Shown here one piece after another: positions 41,930 to 55,108 of a stretch of DNA of 64,000 nt; position 1 is the first letter of the stretch; every line of letters begins with the position of its first letter. The DNA comes from Neocallimastix lanati (nom. inval.) (Eukaryota; Neocallimastigomycota; Neocallimastigomycetes; Neocallimastigales; Neocallimastigaceae). Where the stretch lies: positions 39,203 through 103,202 of the forward strand of contig JACVTC010000243.1 in the NCBI GenBank assembly GCA_016946835.1, in the 5' to 3' direction. The notes under the pieces are model-generated. The model made no database searches. It saw only the letters and a program-made list of their open reading frames with translations, and had not been told where the DNA came from. Both the position numbers and the translations under genes were made by a program.

Positions 41930-42007
<78 letters not shown>

Positions 42008-42018
42008 TAATAATAATA
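41930..42018. repeat. (AAT)n microsatellite, about 28 copies with one interruption
   Basis: A trinucleotide run that includes one AAAT interruption near 42001. It lies upstream of the ankyrin relic. Confidence 0.9.
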
Positions 42019-42198
42019 AAGGAAAAAAAATATTAATAAGTATGGAACATCTATAATTAATATAGGTAAATATGGAAATATTAATATTGTCAATTATTGT
42101 ATTGAAAAACGAAATAAATATTAATACAAAAAATTGAATATATTTATTTTAATGAAAATCGAAAATATTCATCATTTGAGGGTCGCAACCAAAAAAAA

Positions 42199-42782
42199 AA
42201 AAATTACCGAAAACTTTATGAAATTTTTAATTGAACATAGTGTTATTATCCATGATGATAATGATTCATATGAATTATTACTATCTTTAAATTGAAAATG
42301 ATAATGAAAAAAAAAGATAAGATATTTAATTAAACATCATGTTAATGTTAATGATAATGGCTCTTCTGGTAAAAAATTCCTAATATCCATTAGTTTGTAC
42401 TTACAGACACAATAAAATAAAGATTATAAATATTTTAATAGCATACGGAAAACAAAAAATTATAGTTATGTGAAAATGAACTTTTTTTTTTTTTTAAAGA
42501 GAATCGTGAGAAAATGAAAATTTTGAAAATATTAAGACGTTTAATTGATCATGGTGTCACGTTCACTATTAACTCGGAGGAATCCATCTCCATTTAATAT
42601 CACTTTTAGTTATAAATATTTTTATTCTGTTGTTAAATTTTTTAATTGAAAATGGAGCGGATGCCAATGGTAATGAGAATGACTCTATCGTACCCTTAAT
42701 CAATGTGTCTATTGATAAAAAAAATTTATTTTTTGAAGAAGTTATTAAAAATATCATTGAACATGGGATTAATCCAAATTAA
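42199..42782 (+). pseudogene. Ankyrin-repeat protein pseudogene
   Basis: Decayed ankyrin units are readable: FLIEHSVIIHDDNDSYELL (about 42217), LIKHHVNVNDNGSSG (about 42325), ILRRLIDHGVTFTINSEES (about 42535), and the best block from 42636, FLIENGADANGNENDSIVPL followed by FFEEVIKNIIEHGINPN to a stop at 42780-42782. Helix-helix-turn patterns 'LI.HG.D.N' repeat about every 30-40 residues. Stops and frame changes separate the blocks, so the gene is dead. Weaker protein-like traces continue upstream to about 41.24 kb. Intact relatives usually act in protein-protein contacts; no function can be claimed here. Confidence 0.75.
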
Positions 42783-43369
42783 AAAATATATATATATATA
42801 TAACATATATATAAATAAGGTGCAACTACTCTCTCTGGAAAACCAAAACAAAGTGCTTAAAATATTAAAAAGAGTATATAATTAAATGAATATATAAAAA
42901 TATTCAAATATTTAAAAATATCTTTACATAATTAAATCTATCAAATATTTAAAAATTTCTTTACATAATTAAATCTATCAAATATTTATATAATTAAATC
43001 TATCTAATATATAATTGGATAATTTAATAAGCGTTATATATTCTTTTAATAATATTATATTAAGAACCGAGTATGTAATATATATTAAGATTAAGGCATT
43101 TTTATTGGTAAAAAATTTAATATAGTTTATGATCATAGAATGTACTATTATTTAATAATTAATAATTATAACAACCAATTAAATTAAAATAGGATAATAT
43201 ATAAAATAAATAGTTAAATTAAAAAGGATGATGTTTTTATAATAAAAAATTAAATTTTGAAGATTGATGTTTTTTTTTTTTTTTTTTTTTTAACGATTAA
43301 AATTTCAGAGTGGAAAATTTTTTAAAGAAATAATAAATAAGGTTAGAACAAAAAAAAATAAATTTAAAA

Positions 43370-43412
<43 letters not shown>

Positions 43413-43893
43413 ATATATTGAATAAAAAATTTATTATTAATTATGTTAATTTTTGATCAATATATAAATTTATATTTTACAATATTATAAAATTATTTAT
43501 TATAATTTTATAGTATTATTTTATATTATTATTATATTCATTAATTTAATAAATTCAGTTCATTTTATTTTTTATATTTTAGTTATATTTATCATTTAAA
43601 AAATATTATTAAAATTTTAAAAATAATAATTAATATAATAATTAATATAATAAATTTAGTTCGATTTATTTTATTTTTTATTGAATATTTTAAAAAAAAT
43701 AAATAATTTAAAAAAAAAAAAAAAAATAATAATAATATATTTTTTTTCTTTTTTTTTTTTTTTTAAATTAAAATTTTCATTATAAGAATTTTTTACATTA
43801 TTTGAAATTTTTTGTATTATAATTGTTATTTAAATTAGAAAAATTTTCGGTATCTAAAAATTTTCATAGCTGTTTTGAATTTGATTTTGATTA

Positions 43894-43933
<40 letters not shown>

Positions 43934-43975
43934 TTTTGATAAAATTCTGAATTTATCAGGAAAATTTTTTACCAT

Positions 43976-44028
<53 letters not shown>

Positions 44029-44249
44029 TTGGGTCAATACAATTGTTATTAACTAGAATTAGTAAATTTATTTGAAAAAATTATTATTATTATTATTATT
44101 ATCTATTTATTAAAATTATTATTGAAATTGAAATAATCATTATTAAATTTTTTTTTTTTTTTTTTTTTTTTCATTTTTTTGATAAATTATTATTAATTAA
44201 AATTTTTTCATTATTTTGATCAGAAATTTATTATCATTAATAATATTAT

Positions 44250-44408
44250 TTATTTTAATTCTGAATATTTTGTATCCTTCAATTGATCAATACGATAAGT
44301 ATTAATAATATTATTGTTATTGTCTGTAATGATGAGGTCTGGTTCATTGTTAATAAGATTAGTAATTGAAATTAATGCCGTATAGATTAATTCAATTTTT
44401 ATTAGCAT
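44250..44408 (-). CDS. Small coding-like frame, 52 aa (unidentified, doubtful)
   Basis: ATG to stop, reading MLIKIELIYTALISITNLIN and then NEPDLIITDNNNNIINTYRI. Composition is more complex than the flanks. It may be a real small gene, an exon or a relic. No family is recognised, and there is no signal for its start other than the ATG. Confidence 0.25.
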   Translation of the reverse strand: MLIKIELIYTALISITNLINNEPDLIITDNNNNIINTYRIDQLKDTKYSELK

Positions 44409-44409
44409 G

Positions 44410-44502
44410 TTTTTTGAGTAGATAATTACTTTATTAGGGTTTTTTGAGTAGATAATTACTTTATTATTCTTTTTCTAATAAAAAAAAGAAAAAGAATAAT
44501 AA
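44410..44502. repeat. Two-copy 30-bp direct repeat followed by a perfect 15-bp hairpin
   Basis: TTTTTTGAGTAGATAATTAC and the next seven bases occur at 44410-44436 and again at 44440-44466. A perfect inverted repeat then follows: TTATTATTCTTTTTC (44461-44475) and its complement at 44488-44502, with a 12-nt A-rich spacer. Confidence 0.7.
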
Positions 44503-44645
44503 AAAAAAAAAAGACATTAAGAAACAATAACTATTTGTAATATATAATTTTATTAAAATTGATTTGAATTCATTTCTTTATATAATATTTATATTAATAT
44601 CTTATTTTTATATTTATTTATTTTTATTATAAATCATACAAGTAA

Positions 44646-44774
<129 letters not shown>

Positions 44775-45226
44775 AATTTTTAAACATTTTTTTATTATTA
44801 CTATATTCAACATTATTTTTATTTTTATATTGATTTAATATTGTCTATTTCAAAATTTAATATAATATCATGATTTAACTTAGTGTGAAATGAGCTAAAT
44901 CATAGATAATAATAATAGATGGTGTAAGACCTTCATTGAAAGGGCTCCAATCTAAAAAATACAAATGAAATAAAAAATAATAATATATAGTATTAATTGT
45001 TTAATATGTATATTTATTATTATAATTATTATTATTATTTTAATTTAAAATTTATTAATTATTTTACTAATCTTTTCATTTTTATATTATTATTTTATTA
45101 TAATTATCCTTTTATTTTCCATTTTATTATTTTTAAACTGTAACAAAAATATAATTATTATATTCCCTTTTTTTGTTATTTATATTTCATATTTTAAAAT
45201 TTAATATCAATATAGTGATGATTTTC

Positions 45227-45260
<34 letters not shown>

Positions 45261-45871
45261 GATTTATCTATTTATTTATAGTAATAAAAATATTAATATA
45301 TTTTTACTATTATTATTTATACCGTAATATAAATAATTATATAAAAAGATTTTATTTTTTTTTCTATTTATTAAATAATAATAAATAATAATATATATTA
45401 ATAAAATTTAATATAAACAATATGTAATTATTATTTACTACTTATTGATAATTATAATTATTTAATTATCTATAATTTTATCAAGTATATAATTTAATAT
45501 AATTCATTTTCTAAAAAAAATGTATATATATATAATAAAAAAAAAAAAATGAAATAATTATTATTTCAAAATATTGGTTTAATTTTTTATTTTTTTATTA
45601 ATATTTAATTATTATAATTAATTATTATAATTAATTTTTATTTTTTTTATTTATATTTTTATTTTTCCTAAATTGCGGCTCAAAAAAATTTTTTAATTCA
45701 TATAAAAACAAACCGCCACATTTTAAATAATTTATTTTTTTTTGACCTGTAAAAGATTAAATTTATTTTTTTTTTTTATTATTTTTTATTTTTATTATTT
45801 TTTATTATTTATTATTTATTATTTTTTATTTTGTTAATTAATAATTTGTGTCACCAGTAAAAACTTTTGTC

Positions 45872-45903
<32 letters not shown>

Positions 45904-47221
45904 GTTAATATATTAATTTAAATAATTCTGATAAATATTTATAAATGATAATATTTAAATTAAAATAACTATTTTTAAATTACTATTAAATACTAAATTA
46001 ATTATTAATATAAAAGTTAATAAATATACATTAATCTTTTTTTACATTTTATTTATAAAATAAAGTAGGAAAGAAAAGAATAAAAAAATTAATATTATAA
46101 ATTATTATGCTATTTATAATTTATAATAAAATATTATTAAACAGGTGTTGTTTTTTCAATTTAGAAACATTAATTTTTATCCAATAATTTATAATGAAAA
46201 CAATCAATAATAAAAAATCAAAATGATTAAATAATTAAATAAATAAAAAACAAATAATAATAATTTTAATAATAATAATAATAATAATAAATAATGAAGA
46301 TTTAAATTATATAATTAAATTAATAATATACAATCCAGTATTTTTTATTATTATAATAATAAAAAATCAAACAAAAAAAATAATAACATTATATATATTG
46401 GATTAATTAAAATAATATTAAATATCTTAAAAATAGAAAAAATAGGAAATATATAATATATACTTTTTTAATATAATAAATTAAAAAAAAAAAAAAGTTT
46501 ATTTCTATTAACTTTATGAAAAAAACAAAAACAATAAAAAAATTATATATATATATAATAAATTTATATATAAATATTAATAATCTTTATTTTTTTTTTT
46601 ATTTTTTATCTTTTTTTTTCCTTCTTTTTATCATTATTCAAAAAAAAAAAAAAAAACTAGCAAAAAATAATAATTAAAAGTTCTATAAAATTACTTTGTA
46701 TAATAGTTTTAAAATATACTAAAAATTATTTGAAATAAAAAAGACAACTCTGTATATATATATATATTAGAAAGTAGAATAGAATAACAAGAACAAAGGA
46801 AAAAAAAAAAAAAAATTTTTTTTTTGGAAAGTCATTTCAAATTAAAATATATATAGGAAATATAATTTTTGTATAGCTTTGAAATTTTGAAATTTCGTCA
46901 AAAAGATTATATTTTAATATATATATCAAATTGTAAATAATTTTTATACAATAAAAAAAAAAAGAAAATCAAAATTACTGTATATACTATTAAAATAATA
47001 TATATAATATATAAATAAAAGTTGGGAACAACTCTTAATAAATTAAAATATAACACTATTAAAAAATATAAATATATATTTTTTCATTTCATAATTATTA
47101 AATAACCTTACATTAAGCAAGTTAAATTTCTTTTAATATATTTTAACAAAAAGTAAAGAAAAATAGAATTAATTTTTTAATCAATCATTCAATTAATTAA
47201 TTAATCAATTAGTAAAAAAAA

Positions 47222-49525
47222 ATGCGTTTTATTTCATCTATATTTTTATTAAACGTTTTATTATTTTCAGCTGTTAAAAGTCATAGAGTTGATGATGACC
47301 CTATTGATTCTATCTATGAAACTGTTATTGATACTATAACGGAGGTAGTTACTGAAACAATCACTTTAGATGCTGAAAGTACTGATCCATCTGATAATGG
47401 AGAAGAAGTGATCTTTAAAACTATTATTGAAGAAATAGAAGTTGAATCTGGTGATTTAATTGATGATCAAAATAGTAATAAAGGATCTGCTGAAGATGAC
47501 GATGAAAATGTAGATATTAGAAGTGAGGAAGAATTTATTTCATCAACTACTGTTTATCAAGATGGTACTGAAAAGGAAGAAAGTGTTACCCTTCCACCTA
47601 TTGAAGATGTATTAAATTCTGATGATGAAGAAGACGTTTCACTTCCAGCGGTGGAAAGTGTTTTGGATTCTGAAGATGAAAAAGAAGAAGAAATTAATGA
47701 ACTTGAATCTGATCTTACTGAGTTAAATAAAGAAGCTGATGCTGAAGCTCAAGAAATGAGTTCTGAAGAAGAAGAAATTGAAAATGAAATTAATGAACTT
47801 GAATCTGTTCTTGAAGAAGGTGATTTAAATAAAGAAGAAGAAATGGAAGTAAAAGAAGATATTCATGAACTTGAAACTGAACTTTCAGATGTGACTAAAG
47901 AAGAAGAAGAAAATAAAGAGGAAAAGAGTGAAGAAGAAAGAGAAATTCAAAAGGAAATTGATGAAATTGAAAGTGAAATTGCCGAAAAAGAAGAAGAAAA
48001 GGAATTAGAAAATAAAATTAATGAACTTGAAACAGAGATCGATAAAAAGGAAGAAGAAAGTAAATTAGAGAATGAAATTGATGAACTTGAAACTGATCTT
48101 ACAGAATTAAATAAAGAAGCTGATGCTGAAGCTCAAGAAATGAGTGCTAAAGAAGAAGAAATTGAAAAAGAAATTGATGAACTTGGATCTCTTCTTGTAG
48201 AAGGTGGAATTAATAAAGAAGAAGGAATAGAAATTCAAAAAGAAATTCATGAACTTGAAAATGAACTTTTAGGAATGACAAAAGAAGAAGAAGAAAATGA
48301 AAAGGAAAAGAGTGAAGAAGAGAAAGAAATTCAAAAGGAAATTGATGAAATTGAAAGTGAAATTGCTGAAAAAGAAGAAGAAAAGGAATTAGAAGATAAA
48401 ATTGATGAACTTGAAACTGAAATTGCTGAAAAGGAAGAAGAAAAGGAGTTAGAAAATAAAATTGATGAACTTGAAACTGAAATAGTTGAAAAAGAAGAAA
48501 AAAAGGAATTGGAAAATGAAATTGAAGGACTTGAAACTGATCTTACAGAATTAAATAAAGAAGCTGAAGCTGAAGCTCAAGAAATGAGTGCTGAAGAAGA
48601 AGAAATTGAAAAAGAAATTGATGAACTTGGATCTGTTCTTGAAGAAGGTGGAATTAATAAAGAAGAAGGAATAGAAATTCAAGAAGAAATTCATGAACTT
48701 GAAAATGAACTTTTAGGAATGACAAAAGAAGAAGAAGAAAATGAAAAGGAAAAGAGTGAAGAAGAGAAAGAAATTCAAAAAGAAATTGATGAAATTGAAA
48801 GTGAAATTGCTGAAAAAGAAGAAGAAAAGAAATTAGAAATTGCTATTGATGCTCTTGAATCAGAAGTTGAAGAAAAGGAAGAAGAAAATGAACTTGAAAA
48901 AGAAATTAATGCTTATGAAAATGAAATTGAAGAAAAAGAAGAAGAAATTGAACTTGAAAAAGAAATTAATACTCTTGAATCAGAAATTGAAGAAAAGGAA
49001 GAAGAAGTTGAACTTGAAAAAGAAATAAAAGTTCTTGAAGATGAAACTGCTGATAAGGAAGAAGAAATAATTGAAAAGAAAATTGATGAAATTGAAACTG
49101 AAATTGCCGAATTAACAAATGAATTAAATGATGATAGTATTGATGAATCTAAAGTAGAAGAAATACAAAAAGAAATTGATCAATATGAAAATGAAAAAGA
49201 AGATTTAATGAACGAACTTATTGATATTGTTTCTGAAGATGCTAATACTAATATTGATACTAATGAAGACTCTGAACCAGAAGTTGAAGATGAAAAGAAA
49301 CTTAAAATGATTGAAGCAAGTAACAAAACTAATGATGAGATTGTTAATGTAGTTAAGGAACAAGTTACCTCTATTTTCAATAAATACTTAGATAATATTA
49401 AGGATACTAATTCTAAGTCTTTCAAGAAGGCTAAAAAGAGTGCTAAGAAAATTGAAAATGAAATTGCTTCCTTCTTCAAAGAATTATTAAAGGCAAATTC
49501 TGAAATTGATCATAAATTATATTAA
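47222..49525 (+). CDS. Secreted Glu/Lys-rich coiled-coil repeat protein
   Basis: A single-exon, intact 767-aa frame. Residues 1-20 are a signal peptide (FISSIFLLNVLLFSAVKS) followed by HRVDDDP. An acidic Thr/Glu segment (TVIDTITEVVTETITLD) leads into a very long Glu/Lys/Ile/Leu coiled coil, about residues 150-690, with heptad-like EIDEIESEIAEKEEEKELE units. Three long imperfect repeats start at about residues 160, 287 and 437, each opening with LTELNKEA(D/E)AEAQEMS and continuing through 'EEGxxNKEExxExxxxIHELE'. The C-terminal part (about 690-767) is Lys-rich and probably helical. No transmembrane segment, GPI tail or HDEL/KDEL signal is seen. Cysteines are absent from the repeats. Function is unknown; an extended extracellular or wall-associated rod is inferred from signal peptide plus coiled coil. 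Confidence 0.85.
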   Translation: MRFISSIFLLNVLLFSAVKSHRVDDDPIDSIYETVIDTITEVVTETITLDAESTDPSDNGEEVIFKTIIEEIEVESGDLIDDQNSNKGSAEDDDENVDIRSEEEFISSTTVYQDGTEKEESVTLPPIEDVLNSDDEEDVSLPAVESVLDSEDEKEEEINELESDLTELNKEADAEAQEMSSEEEEIENEINELESVLEEGDLNKEEEMEVKEDIHELETELSDVTKEEEENKEEKSEEEREIQKEIDEIESEIAEKEEEKELENKINELETEIDKKEEESKLENEIDELETDLTELNKEADAEAQEMSAKEEEIEKEIDELGSLLVEGGINKEEGIEIQKEIHELENELLGMTKEEEENEKEKSEEEKEIQKEIDEIESEIAEKEEEKELEDKIDELETEIAEKEEEKELENKIDELETEIVEKEEKKELENEIEGLETDLTELNKEAEAEAQEMSAEEEEIEKEIDELGSVLEEGGINKEEGIEIQEEIHELENELLGMTKEEEENEKEKSEEEKEIQKEIDEIESEIAEKEEEKKLEIAIDALESEVEEKEEENELEKEINAYENEIEEKEEEIELEKEINTLESEIEEKEEEVELEKEIKVLEDETADKEEEIIEKKIDEIETEIAELTNELNDDSIDESKVEEIQKEIDQYENEKEDLMNELIDIVSEDANTNIDTNEDSEPEVEDEKKLKMIEASNKTNDEIVNVVKEQVTSIFNKYLDNIKDTNSKSFKKAKKSAKKIENEIASFFKELLKANSEIDHKLY

Positions 49526-50430
49526 TTTCGTTTTTTTTTCTTTTTTTCCTTTTTTTTTTTTTTTTTAATATTTTCCTTTAATAATATTATTTTTCCATTA
49601 ATACTTTTTTTTTTTTTAATATTTTTAAATATTTTTTTTCTTTTGAATTTTTATATTTTTTATCAATATAAAATAATAAACCATAAAATCTAAATGTAAA
49701 ATTAATATAATTTAATTCTTTTAATATTATAATTATTATTATTATCATATTTTAATTTTTTTTTTTTAAAAAAAAATCTGTAAAAAAAAAAAAAGAAAAA
49801 ATTTTAATATACTATTATGTTTTATATTAAAATTTTAATAAATAATTTAGTTTTAAATTTTTTTTTTTGTAAATTTATATTCAAAATTATTAAAGATTTC
49901 TAAAAATGTAATAAAATAATAGTTTATTTTTTTGTGTTATTAAATATTTATTATTAAATTTTTATCCTTGCTAAATCATAATCGATATTTTATGTAACCA
50001 ATAAGTTATTGATATAAATTTGAAATTCTTCTAATTTATGTCAATTAAATTTGATATATATATATATTATTTTATGTATTTTTTATACTTGGATTTATTC
50101 TTTTAGTATATATGTATATATGAAAAAATATTAATATAAATTTCAACATTTAGTTTTCTGTATACATTAATAGAAAAAATATTAGATATACATATATAAT
50201 ATTTTTTATATATTTATTTGTTCATTTTTTTTTTTTAAAAAAAAAGGCGTCGTTATTTACCAAATTAAGCCAATTAAAAAAAAAAAAAACGTTTTATTAA
50301 CTTAATAAAACTGTCATTATCATATAATAAATTGATTAAAAAATAATAAAAGAATAATATAAAAAAAATAATAAGAAAAAATAAAGATTTTATAATTTTG
50401 TAGTGTAGGTTGTCCTAGTTTTTTTCTGTT
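49526..50430. other. AT-rich intergenic region
   Basis: 3' flank of the coiled-coil gene: T-rich runs and AT filler. No gene or structured element is recognised. Confidence 0.6.
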
Positions 50431-50865
50431 ATGTTAAAACGAAGAGGTGTGGATCATTATTTCCTTAATGCTGGTCAATGTCAAACATTTACAGCTAATA
50501 AAGATTATTATTAAGTATGTTCAGCTACAGGTGAAAAGTTATATATTACAGTAGGTAAAGGGGTTACTCTTGATAAATGTACAGTGACTCAATATGGAAA
50601 TGAAAAATTATAATTTTGTTGTAGATTCCATTGGTATAATATGACTTTTAGATTAATATTATCAAGATTCACCATGGATAAAATATTTTATTCAGCTTAT
50701 ATTGAAACCAATGTAAAAAATGAAGTCATTCCCAATGCCGAATTTTCCGAAATGTGTGCATTAGCAAATTATAATACTAATTATTATTGCAATCATGAAC
50801 CTAATAGACCAAATTGTTCTATTTGGAAGAAAATGTACGAGAAAAGATGTAGTGAGAAACCCTAA
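50431..50865 (+). pseudogene. Cysteine-rich small protein, interrupted
   Basis: One continuous frame of 144 codons reads HYFLNAGQCQTFTANKDYY, stop, VCSATGEKLYITVGKGVTLD, KCTVTQYGNEKL, stop, FCCRFHWYNM and on to NCSIWKKMYEKRCSEKP. The frame is kept across two in-frame TAA codons, so only the stops break it. About nine cysteines suggest a disulphide-rich secreted protein. No signal peptide is seen at the ATG, so a 5' exon may be missing. No family is recognised. An intact ATG-started part (74 codons from 50641) exists but lacks the N-terminal half. Confidence 0.6.
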
Positions 50866-51548
50866 AATGAATTAACATTCCTCCTTTATTTTATTACTGT
50901 TATATATATATATATTTTTATTTAACTTATTTAACATACTATAAAATTCATTATTTTAAATATTATTAGAGGGTACATGATAAAAAAAATTTTTAAGAAT
51001 ATTGATTAATTAAAGTAATTAAAATAAAAATAAAAATAAAAATAACTAGATAAGAAAATTTTCAAAAAAAAAAAAAAAAAAAGAAAAAAAGTTATAAAAA
51101 AAATATAAAAAATAAATATATATATAAAACAATTAATAAGTTTTTTGTCAAAATTTTATTTTATTTATATAAAATAAAATTTTTTCTAAAAATTAGAAAA
51201 ACTATTGTTTACATTATTAATTTTATTAAAAGTCTAAAATAAAAATATAATTTTAAATCAAATTTTATTTATATCTCTTGAATTTTATTTTATTTTTTTA
51301 TTATTAAATAAAATATATCAATATCAACTTGAGTATAATAATGGTTTATGGTAAATATTTTAATCACAACTAATAATTTAAAAAAATTTTTTTTAACATT
51401 TTTTTGTCATAATTCATGTTTGATTCTTCTAAATTAATATAAAAGTTTAATTTAAAGTTTTGTCCTTAACAAATGAACTATCTTATTATGACTTAAATTT
51501 TATTTATAATAATAGAAATACAATTATGTATATAACAAACTATCTTTT

Positions 51549-51581
<33 letters not shown>

Positions 51582-52804
51582 TTTATTTTTAAAAAAATAT
51601 AATTTTAATCAACATTATCTTTTATGTATATTAATTAAATATTTTTCATTTTCATGATATAAGGACTATTAATATAATGGCGATTATAATGTTAACTATG
51701 TGTCATAGTAATTTTTATATATTTAATTTGAAATTAAGAAAAAAAAAATTAAATATTATTAAAATAATTATTTTCTTTTTTAAAAAATTAATAAAATTGA
51801 TAATATAAAAAAAGTTATTACTTATAGGAACAGTTTTATTTTAATACTAATAAAAAATTTATAATTTTTTTATATATTTTTATTTATTAATTATTTTTTA
51901 ATTTATTTTTTATTTCTTTTTTTTTTTTTTTTTTTTTCATTAAACTTCTATTTAGAGTTATTTGTTTATCTATATATTTATATTTTTAATTATTTTTTTT
52001 TTTAAATTTATTTTAATAATGATTTAAATCTTAATAACATTGTTAGGTACAAACGTATAAGGTTATATTGTTTTAAATATTGAATTTTATAATTAAAAGT
52101 TAAATTAAAAAATAAATAAAAACTGCAATTTTAAAAATATATATATATATATATATATATTAGTGAATATATAATATAAAATTTTCTGTATTTTTATTTT
52201 ATTAATAATTTAATTCGATTATCATTTAAATTAAAAAAAAAAGAAATGTATTTGAATGATGAATACTATTTAAATTATTCATAAAAATATATTTATTAAA
52301 TAATTTGTAATTATTTTGAATAAAAGGGATGGGTTTTAGATTGTTCATTTAAATTATCAATTCATCGTTAATATTATACAAATAATAAAAAAATACAAAT
52401 GTAATTAATTTTATAAAACATATATATATATATTTTTTTGGTAACTACTGATAATATAATAATTTCATAATTTCAATTATATAAAGTGTACTTTAATTTC
52501 AATAACTTTAATAGAATAATGTTAAATAATGTATTCTTTGTTACACAAAATATCATAAATTAAAATTTTTACAAAAAAATTATATATTATATATATATAT
52601 AAATTTATTTTTATTTTAAAAAATATACAAAATATACATAAAATTTTTTTTTATCGTGTAACGTATCATATAATCATATACTATTTTTTTTATAATGATA
52701 AATTTCTTAATATTTTCTTTGAAATTTAATTTTCTAAATTGCCAAAAGAAATTATATATATGGTTTAAAAAGTTAATAACATTTATACTTTATAATATTA
52801 ATGA
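50866..52804. other. AT-rich intergenic region, 1.9 kb
   Basis: Poly-A/T runs, (TA)n near 52138-52160 and filler. Nothing coding is recognised. Confidence 0.6.
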
Positions 52805-53232
52805 TGAATTGATATAAATAAAGAAAATGAAAATGTTGATACAACTTTATTTAATGCATGTTGTAGAGGAAATAAAAATTTAGTTCAATATTTGATTGAA
52901 CTTGGACATGATATAAATAAAGAAAATAAATATGGTGAAACACCATTATTTAATGCATGAAATAATGGAAATAAAAGTTTAGTTCAATATTTATTTGAAC
53001 TTAGAGCTGATATAAATAAAGAAAATAAATATGGTGAAACACCTTTATTTAATACCTGTAAAAGTGATAATGAAAATTTAGTTCAATATTTAATTGAACT
53101 TGGAGTGGATATAAAGAAAGAAAATATAGATGGTAAAAACACCATTATTTTATGCATGTTGGAGAAGAAATAAAAATTTAGTTCAATATTTGATTGAACA
53201 CCATTAATTAATGCTTGTAAAAGTGGGAATGA
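52805..53232 (+). pseudogene. Ankyrin-repeat pseudogene fragment
   Basis: Four to five 33-residue ankyrin repeats are readable, e.g. NLVQYLIELGHDINKENKYG, ETPLFNA, SLVQYLFELRADINKENKYG, ETPLFNTCKSDNENLVQYLI and TPLINACKSGNE. The DNA of adjacent repeats is nearly the same every 99 bp, with AATTTAGTTCAATATTTGAT recurring. A TGA stands where neighbouring repeats have a Cys codon, and frame slips occur near 53135 and 53190. Both ends are missing. The repeat style is close to that of the very large ankyrin families I associate with anaerobic fungi (recall, not a search). Confidence 0.8.
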
Positions 53233-53341
53233 AATATATATATAATTGTATTTCTATTATTATATATATATTTCATTTCATTAGTACAAAGTTACAGAAA
53301 AGAAATTAATAGTATGATCTTTTTTTGCAGTTAAGGTTGTT

Positions 53342-53883
53342 TCATATCTTAAAATTAGTATAATCATTATGATAACCATATGTAGTATCTATCAAATTTC
53401 ATTTTTTTTTTTTTTTTTTTTTTTTAACTTCAGCTGCTTTACTATCAATTAAAATAGGATATTCTATTGAAGTAGTTAATGGTCCGAAAGTTTTCGAGGT
53501 TGTTATTTTATATACCTTTTAAACTATTAGCTCTAATAAATAACAGTATCACTATATGGTGTTTGATAATAATTAGTAGTAAAGTAATTATTAAATGTAC
53601 TAATTTTACCACATGTTTCTTGAATCTTAAATGAATTCACATAATTTCTAAATCCAAATAAAGCATTAATACTTTTTACCATTTTAATTAGTAACAATGA
53701 TTGAAACAATCATTACCAGTATTATATGATGCACAATACCAAATACCACTCATTTTTTATCAGTTATTTAAAATATAATAATTGATTTGATTAGTTAATT
53801 TAGCTTCATCAAAAGCAAAAAAAAAAAAAAACACTGCTAATTATTACAATTATTGAAACAACATATAAAATTAAACAACTCAT
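53342..53883 (-). pseudogene. Broken secreted cysteine protein
   Basis: Reading from the ATG at 53883: MSCLILYVVSIIVIISSVFF is a signal-peptide-like or signal-anchor start. GIWYCASYNTGNDCFNHCY follows. Further pieces in changing frames read NALFGFRNYVNSFKIQETCG and FNNYFTTNYYQTPYSDTVIY, then FGPLTTSIEYPILIDSKAAE, and finally DTTYGYHNDYTNFKI before a stop. Stops and frame changes separate the pieces. Cys pairs and Tyr/Asn-rich text suggest an extracellular protein; no family is recognised. Confidence 0.55.
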
Positions 53884-54415
<532 letters not shown>

Positions 54416-54420
54416 AAAAT

Positions 54421-54648
54421 TTTTAGAAGGTAAAAATGGGTTTTATGATAAATGTTTATTATGTATTAATAACTAACCTCAGATTTACAATTAAAGTAAA
54501 ACCAGTTCTATTTATACAAGAACTGTGGCTAAATTTAGATACATGTTAATTTATTTAATTAATGTATTACATAATATGATTCGTATATTCATATTAATTT
54601 AATCTAATTTAACATTTATTTATATATCATAAATTTCTACTTCTAACA
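54421..54648 (-). repeat. 3' LTR of the mini element
   Basis: 228 bp, matches 55123-55350. It contains CTGTGGCTAAATTTAGATAC, a motif related to one in the large element's LTR (TTGTGGCTTGTTCTAGATAC). Confidence 0.9.
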
Positions 54649-55108
54649 TTCCCCCTCAAACTTGATTTTCTGTTTATACAAAAATCTAGTTTGCTTCAAA
54701 GAAGTTTAAATTTATTTAGTTTTAAATTATATATGCCGACTACGATGAATTTTTTTTTCATACAAGTTTATTTTTGTCCCTTCATTGGTAATTTATATTT
54801 GCTTTTTGGTTTAGCAATAACCATAATTTATATGTTTTGTGGATTAACATTAACCATATTATTTTAGAAGTGACATTCTTGTTCGGTCTTACTAATTTCA
54901 CATTTATTTTATGTGGGGGTAATGTCCTTTCCTTTTTGTAATCATTGAGCTAGTTATGAAGGCTAGTAGTTCTTCTAAAGTTCCGGCTATTATAGCTGTT
55001 GTAATATAGATTTCACTTCTTTATATTTTTGATTAAGAGTCTTTTGTAATTACCATTTTGAAATTTTCTATTACTTGTCAGCTTATTTCGCTCAGTTGAT
55101 TAGAGTCA

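Noticed and set aside
41794-42093. Poly-Leu and poly-Phe minus-strand frame
   Set aside because: It reads through poly-A and (AAT)n repeats; low-complexity artefact. The same holds for the frames at 13649, 15403, 20726, 21307, 37070, 40699, 43875, 51460, 56346, 56581 and 63239.
48840-49479. Open frames in other frames or antisense within the coiled-coil gene
   Set aside because: They are by-products of the GAA/AAA-rich codons of the real frame.
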